DNA of 64,000 nt from Acidimangrovimonas sediminis (GTDB lineage: Bacteria > Pseudomonadota > Alphaproteobacteria > Rhodobacterales > Rhodobacteraceae). Under the pieces are notes generated by a model that was not told the origin of the DNA, ran no database searches, and saw nothing but the letters and a program-made list of their open reading frames with translations. Position 1 is the stretch's first letter; every line of letters starts with the position of its first letter. Both the position numbers and the translations under genes were made by a program. This document shows positions 9,292 to 17,255 of this stretch, one piece after another. The stretch covers positions 62,001-126,000 of the forward strand of contig NZ_PHSN01000007.1 of the NCBI RefSeq assembly GCF_002871005.1, given 5' to 3'.

Positions 9292-9320
9292 TGATTTGCG
9301 GCATTTCGCCATGCGACATG
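9292..9320 (+). promoter_or_regulatory. Candidate sigma-70 promoter of the membrane dehydrogenase operon
   Basis: TTGATT (9292-9297) and CGACAT or GACATG (from 9314) are separated by 16-17 bp. The proposed -10 touches the palindrome at 9319-9332, the usual geometry for repression by a LacI-family protein. The -10 is a weak match. Confidence 0.4.
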
Positions 9321-9332
9321 AGAGCGCTCTCA
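9319..9332. promoter_or_regulatory. LacI-type operator TGAGAGCGCTCTCA
   Basis: This is a perfect 14-bp palindrome with a central CG, the hallmark of LacI-family operators in proteobacteria. It lies between the LacI gene and the first gene of the GMC dehydrogenase operon and overlaps the candidate promoter. Confidence 0.8.
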
Positions 9333-9484
9333 AATATTGGCGGGATTCCGCTTGATGCTACCGGGCACGCGAGTAAATAGACGCGTGTACAGCGCCGGGC
9401 TCCTTCCGCCTCCATTCTTCTTGTTCCAGCAGGATGCGAACGCAGGGCCGGGCCAACGCGGAGCCGGAAGGTCAGGAGCGTCAG

Positions 9485-10036
9485 ATGAACAGCACTTCCC
9501 CGGGAAGAACGGCCGATAAGGCAGCAATTATAGATAGAAGGCGGTTCCTCATGGGGACTGCAGCCGTTGTGGCGGTGGCCTCTGGGCCGGTTCTCCCGGT
9601 TGGGGCACATGCGGCGGGGGCCGCGGCGACCGATGTCGCGGACCTGCAGAAAATGGCCCATCTGGTGACCGGAAAGCAGGTCGATCAGGCACTGGCAGAA
9701 CGCGCCGGGAGCGCTATCACAGAAAACCACCCCGGCTTTCCCGCGGCGCTGGCGAAGCTTCAGGATTTCGCGGCCAGCAACAACATCACCGATGTCGAGA
9801 TGCTCAAGGACGCGCCCGGGTTCGAGGGCGATCTCAAGGATACGGCAAAGCTGCTGATCGGGGCGCTCTACCTCGGCTATTCGGGCACGCCCAAGGCGCT
9901 GTCGTCGGTCGATGACGTGAAGTTCGTGACCTACACGCAGGCGCTGACCTTCCAGCTGACCCATCCCTACACCCCGATCCCCAGCTATTCGCGCTGGGGC
10001 ACCGGCTACTGGGCCGAGAGGCCGGGGAGGATCTGA
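9485..10036 (+). CDS. Membrane FAD dehydrogenase small subunit (FAD-SLDH / sorbitol-fructose dehydrogenase type), Tat-exported
   Basis: This is the 183-residue small subunit of a three-part membrane-bound sugar/alcohol dehydrogenase. A twin-arginine signal is clear (DRRRFLMG at 17-24 and a hydrophobic stretch ending AHAAG). A Tat signal fits co-export of its flavinylated large partner to the periplasm. The C-terminal part (YLGYSGTPKALSS, SYSRWGTGYWAERPG) resembles the FAD-SLDH family. I chose the ATG at 9485 because AGGAG lies 6 nt upstream; the frame is open further upstream without a good ribosome site. It is the first gene of the operon with the GMC and cytochrome c genes. Confidence 0.8.
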   Translation: MNSTSPGRTADKAAIIDRRRFLMGTAAVVAVASGPVLPVGAHAAGAAATDVADLQKMAHLVTGKQVDQALAERAGSAITENHPGFPAALAKLQDFAASNNITDVEMLKDAPGFEGDLKDTAKLLIGALYLGYSGTPKALSSVDDVKFVTYTQALTFQLTHPYTPIPSYSRWGTGYWAERPGRI

Positions 10037-10092
10037 CCGGGTCGCCGGACAGCCAGCCCTCCGCCAGCCCAGCACAATCAAGGACATTCCCT

Positions 10093-11685
10093 TTGGCACA
10101 AGATTTCGACGCAGACGTGATCGTCGTCGGCTCCGGCGCGGTCGGATCCAACGCGGCCTACGAGCTTGCCCGGCAAGGCAAGTCGGTGATCCTTCTCGAG
10201 GCGGGGCCGTCGGTTCCGCGCTGGAAGATCCTGATGAACTTCCGCAATTCGGGCCGTCACTACGACCACAACGATCCCTACCCCAACAACCCCTGGGCGC
10301 CGACCAGCTATCAGCCCGGCTACCTGCAGAACACCGGCAGCTTCGAGATGATGCCGGGCATGCTGAAGCTGGTGGGCGGCACCACCTGGCACTGGGGCGG
10401 GGCGACCTGGCGCTACATCCCGAACGATTTCAAGCTCAACAGCCTTTACGGCAAGGGGCGCGACTGGCCGATCGGCTATGACGACCTGGAACCCTATTAT
10501 ACCCGGGCGGAGTATCAGCTTGGGATCTCGGGCGGCGACGGCGAGGACCAGTCGGGCACGCACAAGGGCCAAGCCTATCCGCGGCGGTCGAAACCTTACC
10601 CGATCAACGCCGAGAAGTTCACCTACAACGCCCAGAAGATGCACGATGCCCTGGGCACGCAGGACTACGCGATGTGCACCGAGCCGACGGTGCGCATCCA
10701 CAAGCCGTGGGATGGCCGCCCGGCCTGCGAGGGCAACAACAACTGCGATCAGGTCTGTCCGATCGGCACACTCTACAACGGCTCGATCCATGCCGATAAG
10801 GCCGTGCGCGCGGGCGCCAGGCTGATCACCGAGGCGGTGGTGACCAGGATCGAGGTCGGCGACGGCAAGAAGGTCAGGTCGGTCAGCTACATGACGCCGG
10901 AGGGCAAGGAGACGAAGCTTACCGCCAAGGTGTTCGTCCTTGCCGCCCACAGCTTCGAGACGGCGAAGCTGATGATGATGAACGAGGTGGGCAACTCGTC
11001 CGACATGGTGGGCCGCAACCTGATGGACCACATCGGCATCGGCATGGACCTGATGGCCGGCGAGGATGCGATGTGGTCGGGCCGCGGCCCGGTGCAGCAG
11101 CTGACCATCATGAACTGGCGCGATGGCGATTTCCGCAAGGAACACTCGGCCAACAAGACCGCGCTGGCCAACGGCAACCCGCAGATCTCGCTGGCCGAGG
11201 CCGCGATCAACGAGGGGCTGATGGGCAAGGAACTGGACGCGCGCATCATGCGCGACAGCGCGCGCTACCAGTTCGTCTATTCGTTCCTTGAGATGCTGCC
11301 TTCGCCCGCGAACCGTATCCAGCCGAACCCGGCGTGGAAGGACAGCCTGGGCAACCCGGGCATCAAGATCCACTTCGACGTCGACGATTACGTCAAGGCC
11401 GGCGCCGTGGTCGCGCGAGAGATGTATCAGGACATGGCGAAGCGGATGGGCGGCACGATCGCCAAGATCCACGGCTTCGAGAACCACGACCACCTGATGG
11501 GCACGCTCATCATGGGGGCCGACGCCAAGGATTCGGTGGTGAACCACGAGGGCCGGAGCTGGGACCACGACAACCTGTTCGTGGCCTCGGTCGGCGTCAT
11601 TCCCGCCGCCGGGGTGGTCAACCCGACGCTGACCGCAGTCGCCTTGGCGATCCGCTCGGCCGATGTCATCGCGAAGGAGGTCTGA
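10093..11685 (+). CDS. GMC-family FAD dehydrogenase large subunit with Fe-S cysteine motif
   Basis: This 530-residue flavoprotein is the catalytic subunit of the cytochrome-linked dehydrogenase. The FAD motif is VVGSGAVGSNAAYELA, and the GMC signature region GGTTWHWGGATW is present. The C-terminal active-site histidine and asparagine are likely in NHDHLMGT and VVNPTLT. Cysteines 212, 218 and 222 (CEGNNNCDQVC) match the 3Fe-4S motif of FAD-dependent fructose, sorbitol and glucose dehydrogenases, which pass electrons to the cytochrome subunit. The substrate cannot be read from sequence. The start appears to be TTG (MAQDFDAD) after AAGGA; no in-frame ATG fits. It has no signal of its own, so it is probably carried across by the small subunit. 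Confidence 0.88.
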   Translation: MAQDFDADVIVVGSGAVGSNAAYELARQGKSVILLEAGPSVPRWKILMNFRNSGRHYDHNDPYPNNPWAPTSYQPGYLQNTGSFEMMPGMLKLVGGTTWHWGGATWRYIPNDFKLNSLYGKGRDWPIGYDDLEPYYTRAEYQLGISGGDGEDQSGTHKGQAYPRRSKPYPINAEKFTYNAQKMHDALGTQDYAMCTEPTVRIHKPWDGRPACEGNNNCDQVCPIGTLYNGSIHADKAVRAGARLITEAVVTRIEVGDGKKVRSVSYMTPEGKETKLTAKVFVLAAHSFETAKLMMMNEVGNSSDMVGRNLMDHIGIGMDLMAGEDAMWSGRGPVQQLTIMNWRDGDFRKEHSANKTALANGNPQISLAEAAINEGLMGKELDARIMRDSARYQFVYSFLEMLPSPANRIQPNPAWKDSLGNPGIKIHFDVDDYVKAGAVVAREMYQDMAKRMGGTIAKIHGFENHDHLMGTLIMGADAKDSVVNHEGRSWDHDNLFVASVGVIPAAGVVNPTLTAVALAIRSADVIAKEV

Positions 11686-11686
11686 G

Positions 11687-13168
11687 ATGCGCCTGACACG
11701 TCTCAAACGCGCAGGCTTCGCCGCGCTCGTCCCGGCCATCGTCCCGGTCATCGTCTCGGTCTTCGCCCTGGGCCTCGCGCTGCCCGTGCTGGCGCAGGAT
11801 GCGGGGGGCGGTCTGGTGTCCAGGGGCGAATACCTTGCCCGGGCCGGCGATTGCGCCGCCTGTCACACCGCCCGCGACGGCAAGCCGATGGCGGGAGGCT
11901 ATGTCTTCTCGATGCCGATGGGCAAGATCGTCTCGTCGAACATCACGCCGTCGAAGCGGTTCGGCATCGGCAACTGGACCGAGGAACAATTCGCCCGCGC
12001 TGTGCGCAAGGGGGTGCGGCCCGACGGCAGCCACCTCTACCCGGCGATGCCTTACCCGTCCTACGCCAGGATCACGGATGCGGACATGAAGGCGCTTTAC
12101 GCCTACTTCAGGCAGGTCAAGCCGGTGGACGCGGCGCCCTCGGTCAAGACCTCGCTGAAGTTCCCGTTCAACCTGCCCGGCATGATGATGGGATGGGACC
12201 TGATCTTTGCCAATTCCGGGCCGTTCAAGGACGACCCCAAGCTTGACGCGCAGCAGAACCGCGGCAAGTACCTCGTGCAGGGCCTTGCCCATTGCTCGAC
12301 CTGCCACACCCCGCGCAACGCCTTCATGGCGACCGACAACGGCAAGTACCTTGCTGGCGCCAATGTCGACGGCTGGGAGGCGCCGAACCTGACCTCGGAC
12401 AAGGTCAGCGGCCTTGGCGGCTGGTCGGATGCCGAGATCGAGAGCTACCTGAAGAACGGCCATGCCAAGGGCAAGGCGCAGGCCGGTGGCCCGATGGCCG
12501 ACGCGATCACCCATTCGCTGCACTACCTCAGTGACCAGGACATCGCGGCGATCACCGCCTATCTGCGCACCGTCCCGCCGATCCGGACCGAAGGCCAGTC
12601 GAAGCCCTCCTGGGCGGTGGGCAAGGCGCAGCCGGTGGACTGGACCAAGATCGAGCCGGGCATGGTGGCCGCGGACAAGCCGGGCTACCGCGCGACCGAC
12701 AACACCGACGGCGCACAGCTTTACAACACCGCCTGCGCGGCTTGTCACGGGATCAACGGGCAGGGCTCGGACGACGGCCACTACCCGACGCTGACCAACA
12801 ACAGCGCGGTGGGGGCGCCGAAGCCGAACAACGTGGTGATGGCGATCGTCGACGGGATCCACCGCAAGGGCGCCGACGGCATGGCCGTGATGCCGGCCTT
12901 CAGCGCCTCGAACCAGGTGATCCACGACACGCTCAGCGATGCCCAGATCGCCTCGGTCGCGAATTACGTCACGGCGACCTTCGGCAACGGCTCGGCCAAG
13001 CTGACCGCCGCGGACATCCCGCAGATCGAGGCGGGCGGCGCCGCGCCCTGGCTTATCCGGAACGCGGCGACGCTGTTCTGGGTCGGCGTGGCGGTCGCGG
13101 TGATCGTGATCCTGCTGATCATCGCCGCGGTGGTGATGTCGCGCCGGAGGAAATCGGCCGCGGTCTGA
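11687..13168 (+). CDS. Triheme membrane-anchored cytochrome c subunit
   Basis: This 493-residue protein has an N-terminal signal (to about ALPVLAQD), three CXXCH heme sites (CAACH at 56-60, CSTCH at 203-207, CAACH at 350-354) and a C-terminal membrane helix (LFWVGVAVAVIVILLIIAAV) before a basic tail. It takes electrons from the GMC subunit and hands them to ubiquinone or the respiratory chain at the periplasmic membrane face, as in gluconobacter-type sugar dehydrogenases. The ATG lies 1 bp after the upstream stop, with AAGGAGG inside the end of the GMC gene, so the two are translationally linked. Confidence 0.92.
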   Translation: MRLTRLKRAGFAALVPAIVPVIVSVFALGLALPVLAQDAGGGLVSRGEYLARAGDCAACHTARDGKPMAGGYVFSMPMGKIVSSNITPSKRFGIGNWTEEQFARAVRKGVRPDGSHLYPAMPYPSYARITDADMKALYAYFRQVKPVDAAPSVKTSLKFPFNLPGMMMGWDLIFANSGPFKDDPKLDAQQNRGKYLVQGLAHCSTCHTPRNAFMATDNGKYLAGANVDGWEAPNLTSDKVSGLGGWSDAEIESYLKNGHAKGKAQAGGPMADAITHSLHYLSDQDIAAITAYLRTVPPIRTEGQSKPSWAVGKAQPVDWTKIEPGMVAADKPGYRATDNTDGAQLYNTACAACHGINGQGSDDGHYPTLTNNSAVGAPKPNNVVMAIVDGIHRKGADGMAVMPAFSASNQVIHDTLSDAQIASVANYVTATFGNGSAKLTAADIPQIEAGGAAPWLIRNAATLFWVGVAVAVIVILLIIAAVVMSRRRKSAAV

Positions 13169-13205
13169 GACCCCGCCATATGAGGCCCCGACACATGAAA
13201 CGGGG

Positions 13206-13243
13206 AACGGCGCGCCGGGAAGCTGGCGCGCCGTTTTCGTTTT
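13206..13243 (+). terminator. Rho-independent terminator of the dehydrogenase operon
   Basis: An 11-bp perfect GC stem (AACGGCGCGCC / GGCGCGCCGTT, 8-nt loop) is followed by TTCGTTTT, 38 bp after the cytochrome stop. Confidence 0.85.
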
Positions 13244-13395
13244 GCCGGGCGCCCGGGCCTGGCGCCGTGATCCGAGGTCGGCCCGTGATTGTGGCCGTGA
13301 CTGGCCCGCTACCGGCGCCTCTGGTGCTCGGCGCGCCGCGCCCTATGCTTTGCCCGGGCCGCAGGGCCGATCCACCAGCAGCGCGGAGGCAGCAC

Positions 13396-15687
13396 ATGAC
13401 GGAACGCTTCAACGGGCGGCGCGAAGATCCCCGGTTGCTGACGGGGCAGGGCAGTTATACGGCCGACCATTCGCTACCGGGGCAGGCCTGGGCCGCTTTC
13501 CTGCGCTCCGACGTGGCCCATGCGGTGATCCGCGGCATCGACACCGCCGAGGCGGAGGCAGCGGAGGGCGTGCTCGCCGTGCTCACCGGCGCCGACATGG
13601 AGGCCGCGGGCTATCGCCGCGGCGTGGCGCCGATGCCATTCAAGGGGCGCGGCGGATCCTCGCTTTTGGTTGCCGACAAGCCGGCGCTCGCCACCGATCG
13701 CGTGCGGTATGTGGGGGAGCCGATGGCCATCGTCGTGGCCGAGACCGAGGCGCAGGCGCGCGACGCGCTGGATCTGATCGTGCCGGATCTGGAGGGGCTG
13801 GAGGTCGTCCCCGACATGCCCGCCGCGCTGGCAGGGGGCGCGCCGCTGATCCATGACGAGATCCCCGGCAACACCGCCTTCACGCTCGACTTTGGCGATG
13901 CGGTGGCGGTGGAGGCCGCGATCGAGGGTGCCGCGCACCGGGTCAGGATCACGCTGGAAAGCCCGCGTCTACTGGGCAACCCGATGGAGCCGAAGGCGGT
14001 GCTGGCGCGCTGGGATGGCGATATTCTCGACCTCTGGAGCCCGAGCCAGGGGATCACGCCCCTGCGCGGCGGGCTGGCCGCGGTGACGGGCCTCGGCCCC
14101 GATCAGATGCGCCTGCACGCCGAGGACGTGGGCGGCGCCTTTGGGGTGCGGGGTCAGATCTATCCCGAATACACCGCCGTCGCGCTGGCCGCGAAGCGGG
14201 TGGGGCGGCCGGTGAAGTGGGTCTCGTCACGGTCGGAATCGATCCTGTCGGATTACCAGGGCCGGGGGCTGACCCTGAGCGCGGAACTGGGGCTGGATGC
14301 CGAGGGTCGGTTCGTCGGGATCCGGCACGACATTCTGGCCGACATGGGCGGGCATGTCTCGGCCGCGGGCCCGGTGACGGCGATACAGAACCCGCTTCAG
14401 ATGGCCTTCGGCGCCTATGCGATCCCCGCGGTCGGCGGGACGATCCGGCTGGTGCTGACCAACCGCACGCCGGTGTCGGCCTATCGTGGCGCGGTCAGGC
14501 CCGACATGGCCTATGTGGTGGAGCGGCTGGTGGACGAGGCGGCGCGCCAGACCGGGTTCGACCGGATCGACCTGCGCCGCCGCAACATGATCCCCGTGGC
14601 GGCCTTCCCCTACGACATTCCGGCGATGCCGGCGCCCACCTCCTACGACAGCGCCGATTTCGGCAGCCTGATCGACGCCGCACTGGCCCGCGCGGATTGG
14701 GACGGGTTCGACGCCCGCCGCGCCGCGTCCCGCGCGCAGGGCAAGCTGCGTGGCCTTGGTTGTGCGCTGTTCATCGAACCGGCGGGCGGGGGCACGCAGG
14801 TCGACCAGGTCGCCCTGACATGGGAAGTGGACGGCATGCTGACGATTCACACCGCCGCCGTGGCCTCGGGGCAGGGGCACGAGACGGTGTTCCCCGAGAT
14901 GCTGGGCGCGCAGCTGGGAATGGCGCCCGACAGGATCCGCCTTAAGGGCGGGCGCTCGGACAGTCCGCGGATCACGGGCGGCGGCGCCTTCGGGTCGCGC
15001 AGCATGATGGCGCAGGGCAGCACCACCACCGAGGCCGGGCGCCAGATGCTTGCCAAGGCGCGGTCGCTTGCGGCGGAGCTGATGGACCTGTCGCCCGAGG
15101 CGCTAAGCTACGACGACGGCCTCTTCTCCGCCGAGGGGTCCAACCGGTCGCTGTCACTCGCCGACATCGCGGCGGAGCTGCCCGGCCAGCTTGACACCAT
15201 GGCTGAATTGCCGGGGCCGCGCGCTTTCCCCTCGGGCATGCACGTGGCCGAGGTCGAGATCGACCCCGAGACCGGGGCGTGTGCCCTCCTGCGCTACACC
15301 TCGGTCGACGATTGCGGCACGGTGATGAACAAGACGCTGGTCGAGGGGCAGATCATCGGCGGGCTGGCACAGGGGCTGGGGCAGGTCTTCGGCGAAATGG
15401 CGCATTACGACGGCGATGCGCAGCTTCTGTCGGGCAGTTTCATGGACTACCCGATGCCGCGTGCGGACCTGATGCACCGGGTGGACATCGAATTGCGCGG
15501 CGTGCCTTCGCCCGGAAACCTTCTGGGGGCCAAGGGCGTGGGCGAGGCGGGGACCGTGGGATCGCTTCCGGCGGCGATGAACGCGGTGATGGACGCGCTG
15601 GCACCCGAGGGCGTGGCGCATCTCGACATGCCCGCGACGCCCGCGCGGATCTGGGGCGCGCTCATCGCCGCCGGAAAGGGCGCCTGA
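13396..15687 (+). CDS. Stand-alone xanthine dehydrogenase-family molybdopterin-binding subunit (CoxL-like)
   Basis: This 763-residue protein is a full large subunit of the xanthine oxidase/aldehyde oxidase family. It carries molybdopterin cytosine dinucleotide and hydroxylates aldehydes or N-heterocycles with water. Recognisable segments are DPRLLTGQGSYTADHS, VGEPMAIVVAET, GGAFGVRGQIYPEY, the active-site loop SAYRGAVRPDMAYVVE and the terminal glutamate segment GAKGVGEAGTVG. The loop is AYRGAVR, not the AYRCSFR of true (form I) CO dehydrogenase, so CO oxidation is unlikely. GGAGG lies 6 nt before the ATG. No 2Fe-2S or FAD gene is adjacent on either side; partners may come from the operon starting at 16413. 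Confidence 0.88.
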   Translation: MTERFNGRREDPRLLTGQGSYTADHSLPGQAWAAFLRSDVAHAVIRGIDTAEAEAAEGVLAVLTGADMEAAGYRRGVAPMPFKGRGGSSLLVADKPALATDRVRYVGEPMAIVVAETEAQARDALDLIVPDLEGLEVVPDMPAALAGGAPLIHDEIPGNTAFTLDFGDAVAVEAAIEGAAHRVRITLESPRLLGNPMEPKAVLARWDGDILDLWSPSQGITPLRGGLAAVTGLGPDQMRLHAEDVGGAFGVRGQIYPEYTAVALAAKRVGRPVKWVSSRSESILSDYQGRGLTLSAELGLDAEGRFVGIRHDILADMGGHVSAAGPVTAIQNPLQMAFGAYAIPAVGGTIRLVLTNRTPVSAYRGAVRPDMAYVVERLVDEAARQTGFDRIDLRRRNMIPVAAFPYDIPAMPAPTSYDSADFGSLIDAALARADWDGFDARRAASRAQGKLRGLGCALFIEPAGGGTQVDQVALTWEVDGMLTIHTAAVASGQGHETVFPEMLGAQLGMAPDRIRLKGGRSDSPRITGGGAFGSRSMMAQGSTTTEAGRQMLAKARSLAAELMDLSPEALSYDDGLFSAEGSNRSLSLADIAAELPGQLDTMAELPGPRAFPSGMHVAEVEIDPETGACALLRYTSVDDCGTVMNKTLVEGQIIGGLAQGLGQVFGEMAHYDGDAQLLSGSFMDYPMPRADLMHRVDIELRGVPSPGNLLGAKGVGEAGTVGSLPAAMNAVMDALAPEGVAHLDMPATPARIWGALIAAGKGA

Positions 15688-15739
15688 GGCCGCGGGCCCC
15701 GCGGCATCGGGGCGCGCCGAAGTCAGCCCCGCGGCGGCG

Positions 15740-16201
15740 TCAGGTCAGCCTGATCAGCAGGTCGAGAAAGGTCTTCCGCTCTGCCTCGGTCAGCGGTGCC
15801 AGCGTCTCGGCGGTGATCGCATGGGCCGCCCCGACCGAGGCGTCGAAGGCGGCGCGGCCCTCGGGTGTGGGGGCAAGGGTGATGCGGCGCTGGTCGTCAG
15901 GATCCCTGCGTGCGGCGACGAGGCCCTTGGCCCGCAGCCGGTCAACCACCCCCTTGATCGTCGCCGCATCCATCGCCGTCAGACGCCCCAGGGCGTTCTG
16001 CGATTGCGGCCCGGCCTCGCACAGCTTGGCCAGCGCGGCGAACTGGGTCGCGGTCAGATCGGGAATGCGCCCCGCGAAGATCGCGAGGTGGCGCTGCGTC
16101 GCGCGCCGCAGCAGAAAGCCCACCTGGGTGTCGAGCGTGTAGCCGATCTCCCCTGCCTCTCGCGCTGCCCCGCCGGGTGCGGTCTTGTCCGAAATCTCCA
16201 T
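15740..16201 (-). CDS. MarR-family transcriptional regulator
   Basis: This 153-residue protein has a winged-helix MarR core (LTATQFAALAKLCEAGPQSQ, helix segment TAMDAATIKGVVDRLRAKGL, wing ARRDPDDQRRITLAPT). MarR proteins usually repress nearby genes until a small aromatic or phenolic ligand binds. It is divergent from the Mo-hydroxylase operon with 211 bp between starts, and convergent with the CoxL-like gene (52 bp). It probably controls the operon starting at 16413, and perhaps itself. AAGGA precedes the ATG at 16201. Confidence 0.88.
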   Translation of the reverse strand: MEISDKTAPGGAAREAGEIGYTLDTQVGFLLRRATQRHLAIFAGRIPDLTATQFAALAKLCEAGPQSQNALGRLTAMDAATIKGVVDRLRAKGLVAARRDPDDQRRITLAPTPEGRAAFDASVGAAHAITAETLAPLTEAERKTFLDLLIRLT

Positions 16202-16349
16202 CCTGATCCGATCCTTGTGGCAATGCGCGCCTCGCGCAAGCGGGAAATCGCGCGGGCGGTGAACGGGTGGTGAAATCGTGTCCGTCGCGCCGCCGTGGTG
16301 AATTCCCGGGCAGTGGCGATGCGGGGCCGCCCCCATTCGACATTGGCGA

Positions 16350-16393
16350 TTGACAGGTCCGGGGGCAGGGGCACAGTGTTTGTATGCGAACAA
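16350..16393 (+). promoter_or_regulatory. Promoter/operator candidate of the Mo-hydroxylase operon
   Basis: A perfect -35 TTGACA lies at 16350-16355; a matching -10 about 17 bp later (ACAGTG) is weak. Just downstream TTGTATGCGAACAA (16380-16393) has 4-bp inverted arms TTGT/ACAA, the arm type often bound by MarR proteins. It ends 19 bp before the FAD-subunit start. Confidence 0.4.
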
Positions 16394-16412
16394 TCTCCGA
16401 GGAGGTCCCGTC

Positions 16413-17255
16413 ATGTCCGCCTGGCACCGCCCCGCCTCCCTGACCGAGGCGATCGGCCTTCTGGCCGAGGGTGGCGTGGTGGCGGCGGGCTGTACCGACC
16501 TGTTCCCCGCGACCCGGCGCCAAGCGTTGAGTGGACCGGTGATCGACCTCACCCGCGTGGCCGAGATGCGCGGCATCTCCGAGACGCGCGGCGGCTGGCG
16601 CTTCGGCGCGGCGGTGCGCTGGTCCGAGGTGCTCTCGGCGGCGCTTCCGCCGGCCTTTGACGGGCTCAAGGCCGCGGCGCGCGAGGTCGGTTCGGTGCAG
16701 ATCCAGAATGCCGGCACGCTGGGCGGCAACCTGTGCAACGCTTCGCCCGCGGCGGATGGTGTGCCCGGCCTGCTGACGCTGGAGGCCGAGGTGGAGCTGG
16801 CCGGCCCCGCGGGGATGCGGCGGCTGCCGCTGGCGGCCTTCCTTGCCGGCGCACGCCGGACCGCGCTGGCGCCGGGCGAGGTATTGGTGGCGATCCATGT
16901 GCCGAGCCATGCTGCGGCGGGGCGGGGCGCTTTCCTGAAGCTGGGCGCGCGGCGCTACCTCGTGATCTCGATCGCCATGGTGGCGGCGCGTCTGGTGGTG
17001 AAGGGCGGGCGGATCGACCGTGCCGCGGTGGCCGTCGGGGCCTGCGGCCCGGTCGCGTCGCGGCTGCCGGCGCTCGAGGCGGCGCTTGCTGGGATCGCGC
17101 CAGAAGACGCGGCGGCTGCGGTCAGCGAGGCGCTGGTCGCCCCCGCGCTGGCGCCGATCGGCGACGTGCGGGGCGACGCGGAATACCGGGGTGTCGTCGC
17201 GGTGGAACTGGTGCGCCGTGCGCTGCGTGGCCTGGCGGCGGAGGGGATGCGATGA
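16413..17255 (+). CDS. FAD-binding subunit of a molybdenum hydroxylase (CoxM-like)
   Basis: This 280-residue protein belongs to the CO dehydrogenase flavoprotein family (medium subunit). The FAD-binding segments AAGCTDLFP (variant of AGGTDL) and QIQNAGTLGGNLCNASPAADG (variant of the IRNxGTxGGNxxxASPAxD motif) are clear, and the C-terminal domain follows the family pattern. It takes electrons from the 2Fe-2S clusters and passes them to NAD or another acceptor. The ATG at 16413 follows GAGGAGG at 7 nt. It overlaps the next gene by 4 bp (ATGA), so the FAD and 2Fe-2S/Mo subunits are co-translated. Confidence 0.9.
   Translation: MSAWHRPASLTEAIGLLAEGGVVAAGCTDLFPATRRQALSGPVIDLTRVAEMRGISETRGGWRFGAAVRWSEVLSAALPPAFDGLKAAAREVGSVQIQNAGTLGGNLCNASPAADGVPGLLTLEAEVELAGPAGMRRLPLAAFLAGARRTALAPGEVLVAIHVPSHAAAGRGAFLKLGARRYLVISIAMVAARLVVKGGRIDRAAVAVGACGPVASRLPALEAALAGIAPEDAAAAVSEALVAPALAPIGDVRGDAEYRGVVAVELVRRALRGLAAEGMR

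Noticed and set aside
13396-15687. Carbon monoxide dehydrogenase large subunit
   Set aside because: The active-site loop reads AYRGAVR rather than the AYRCSFR needed for form I CO dehydrogenase, and no coxMS genes adjoin it.
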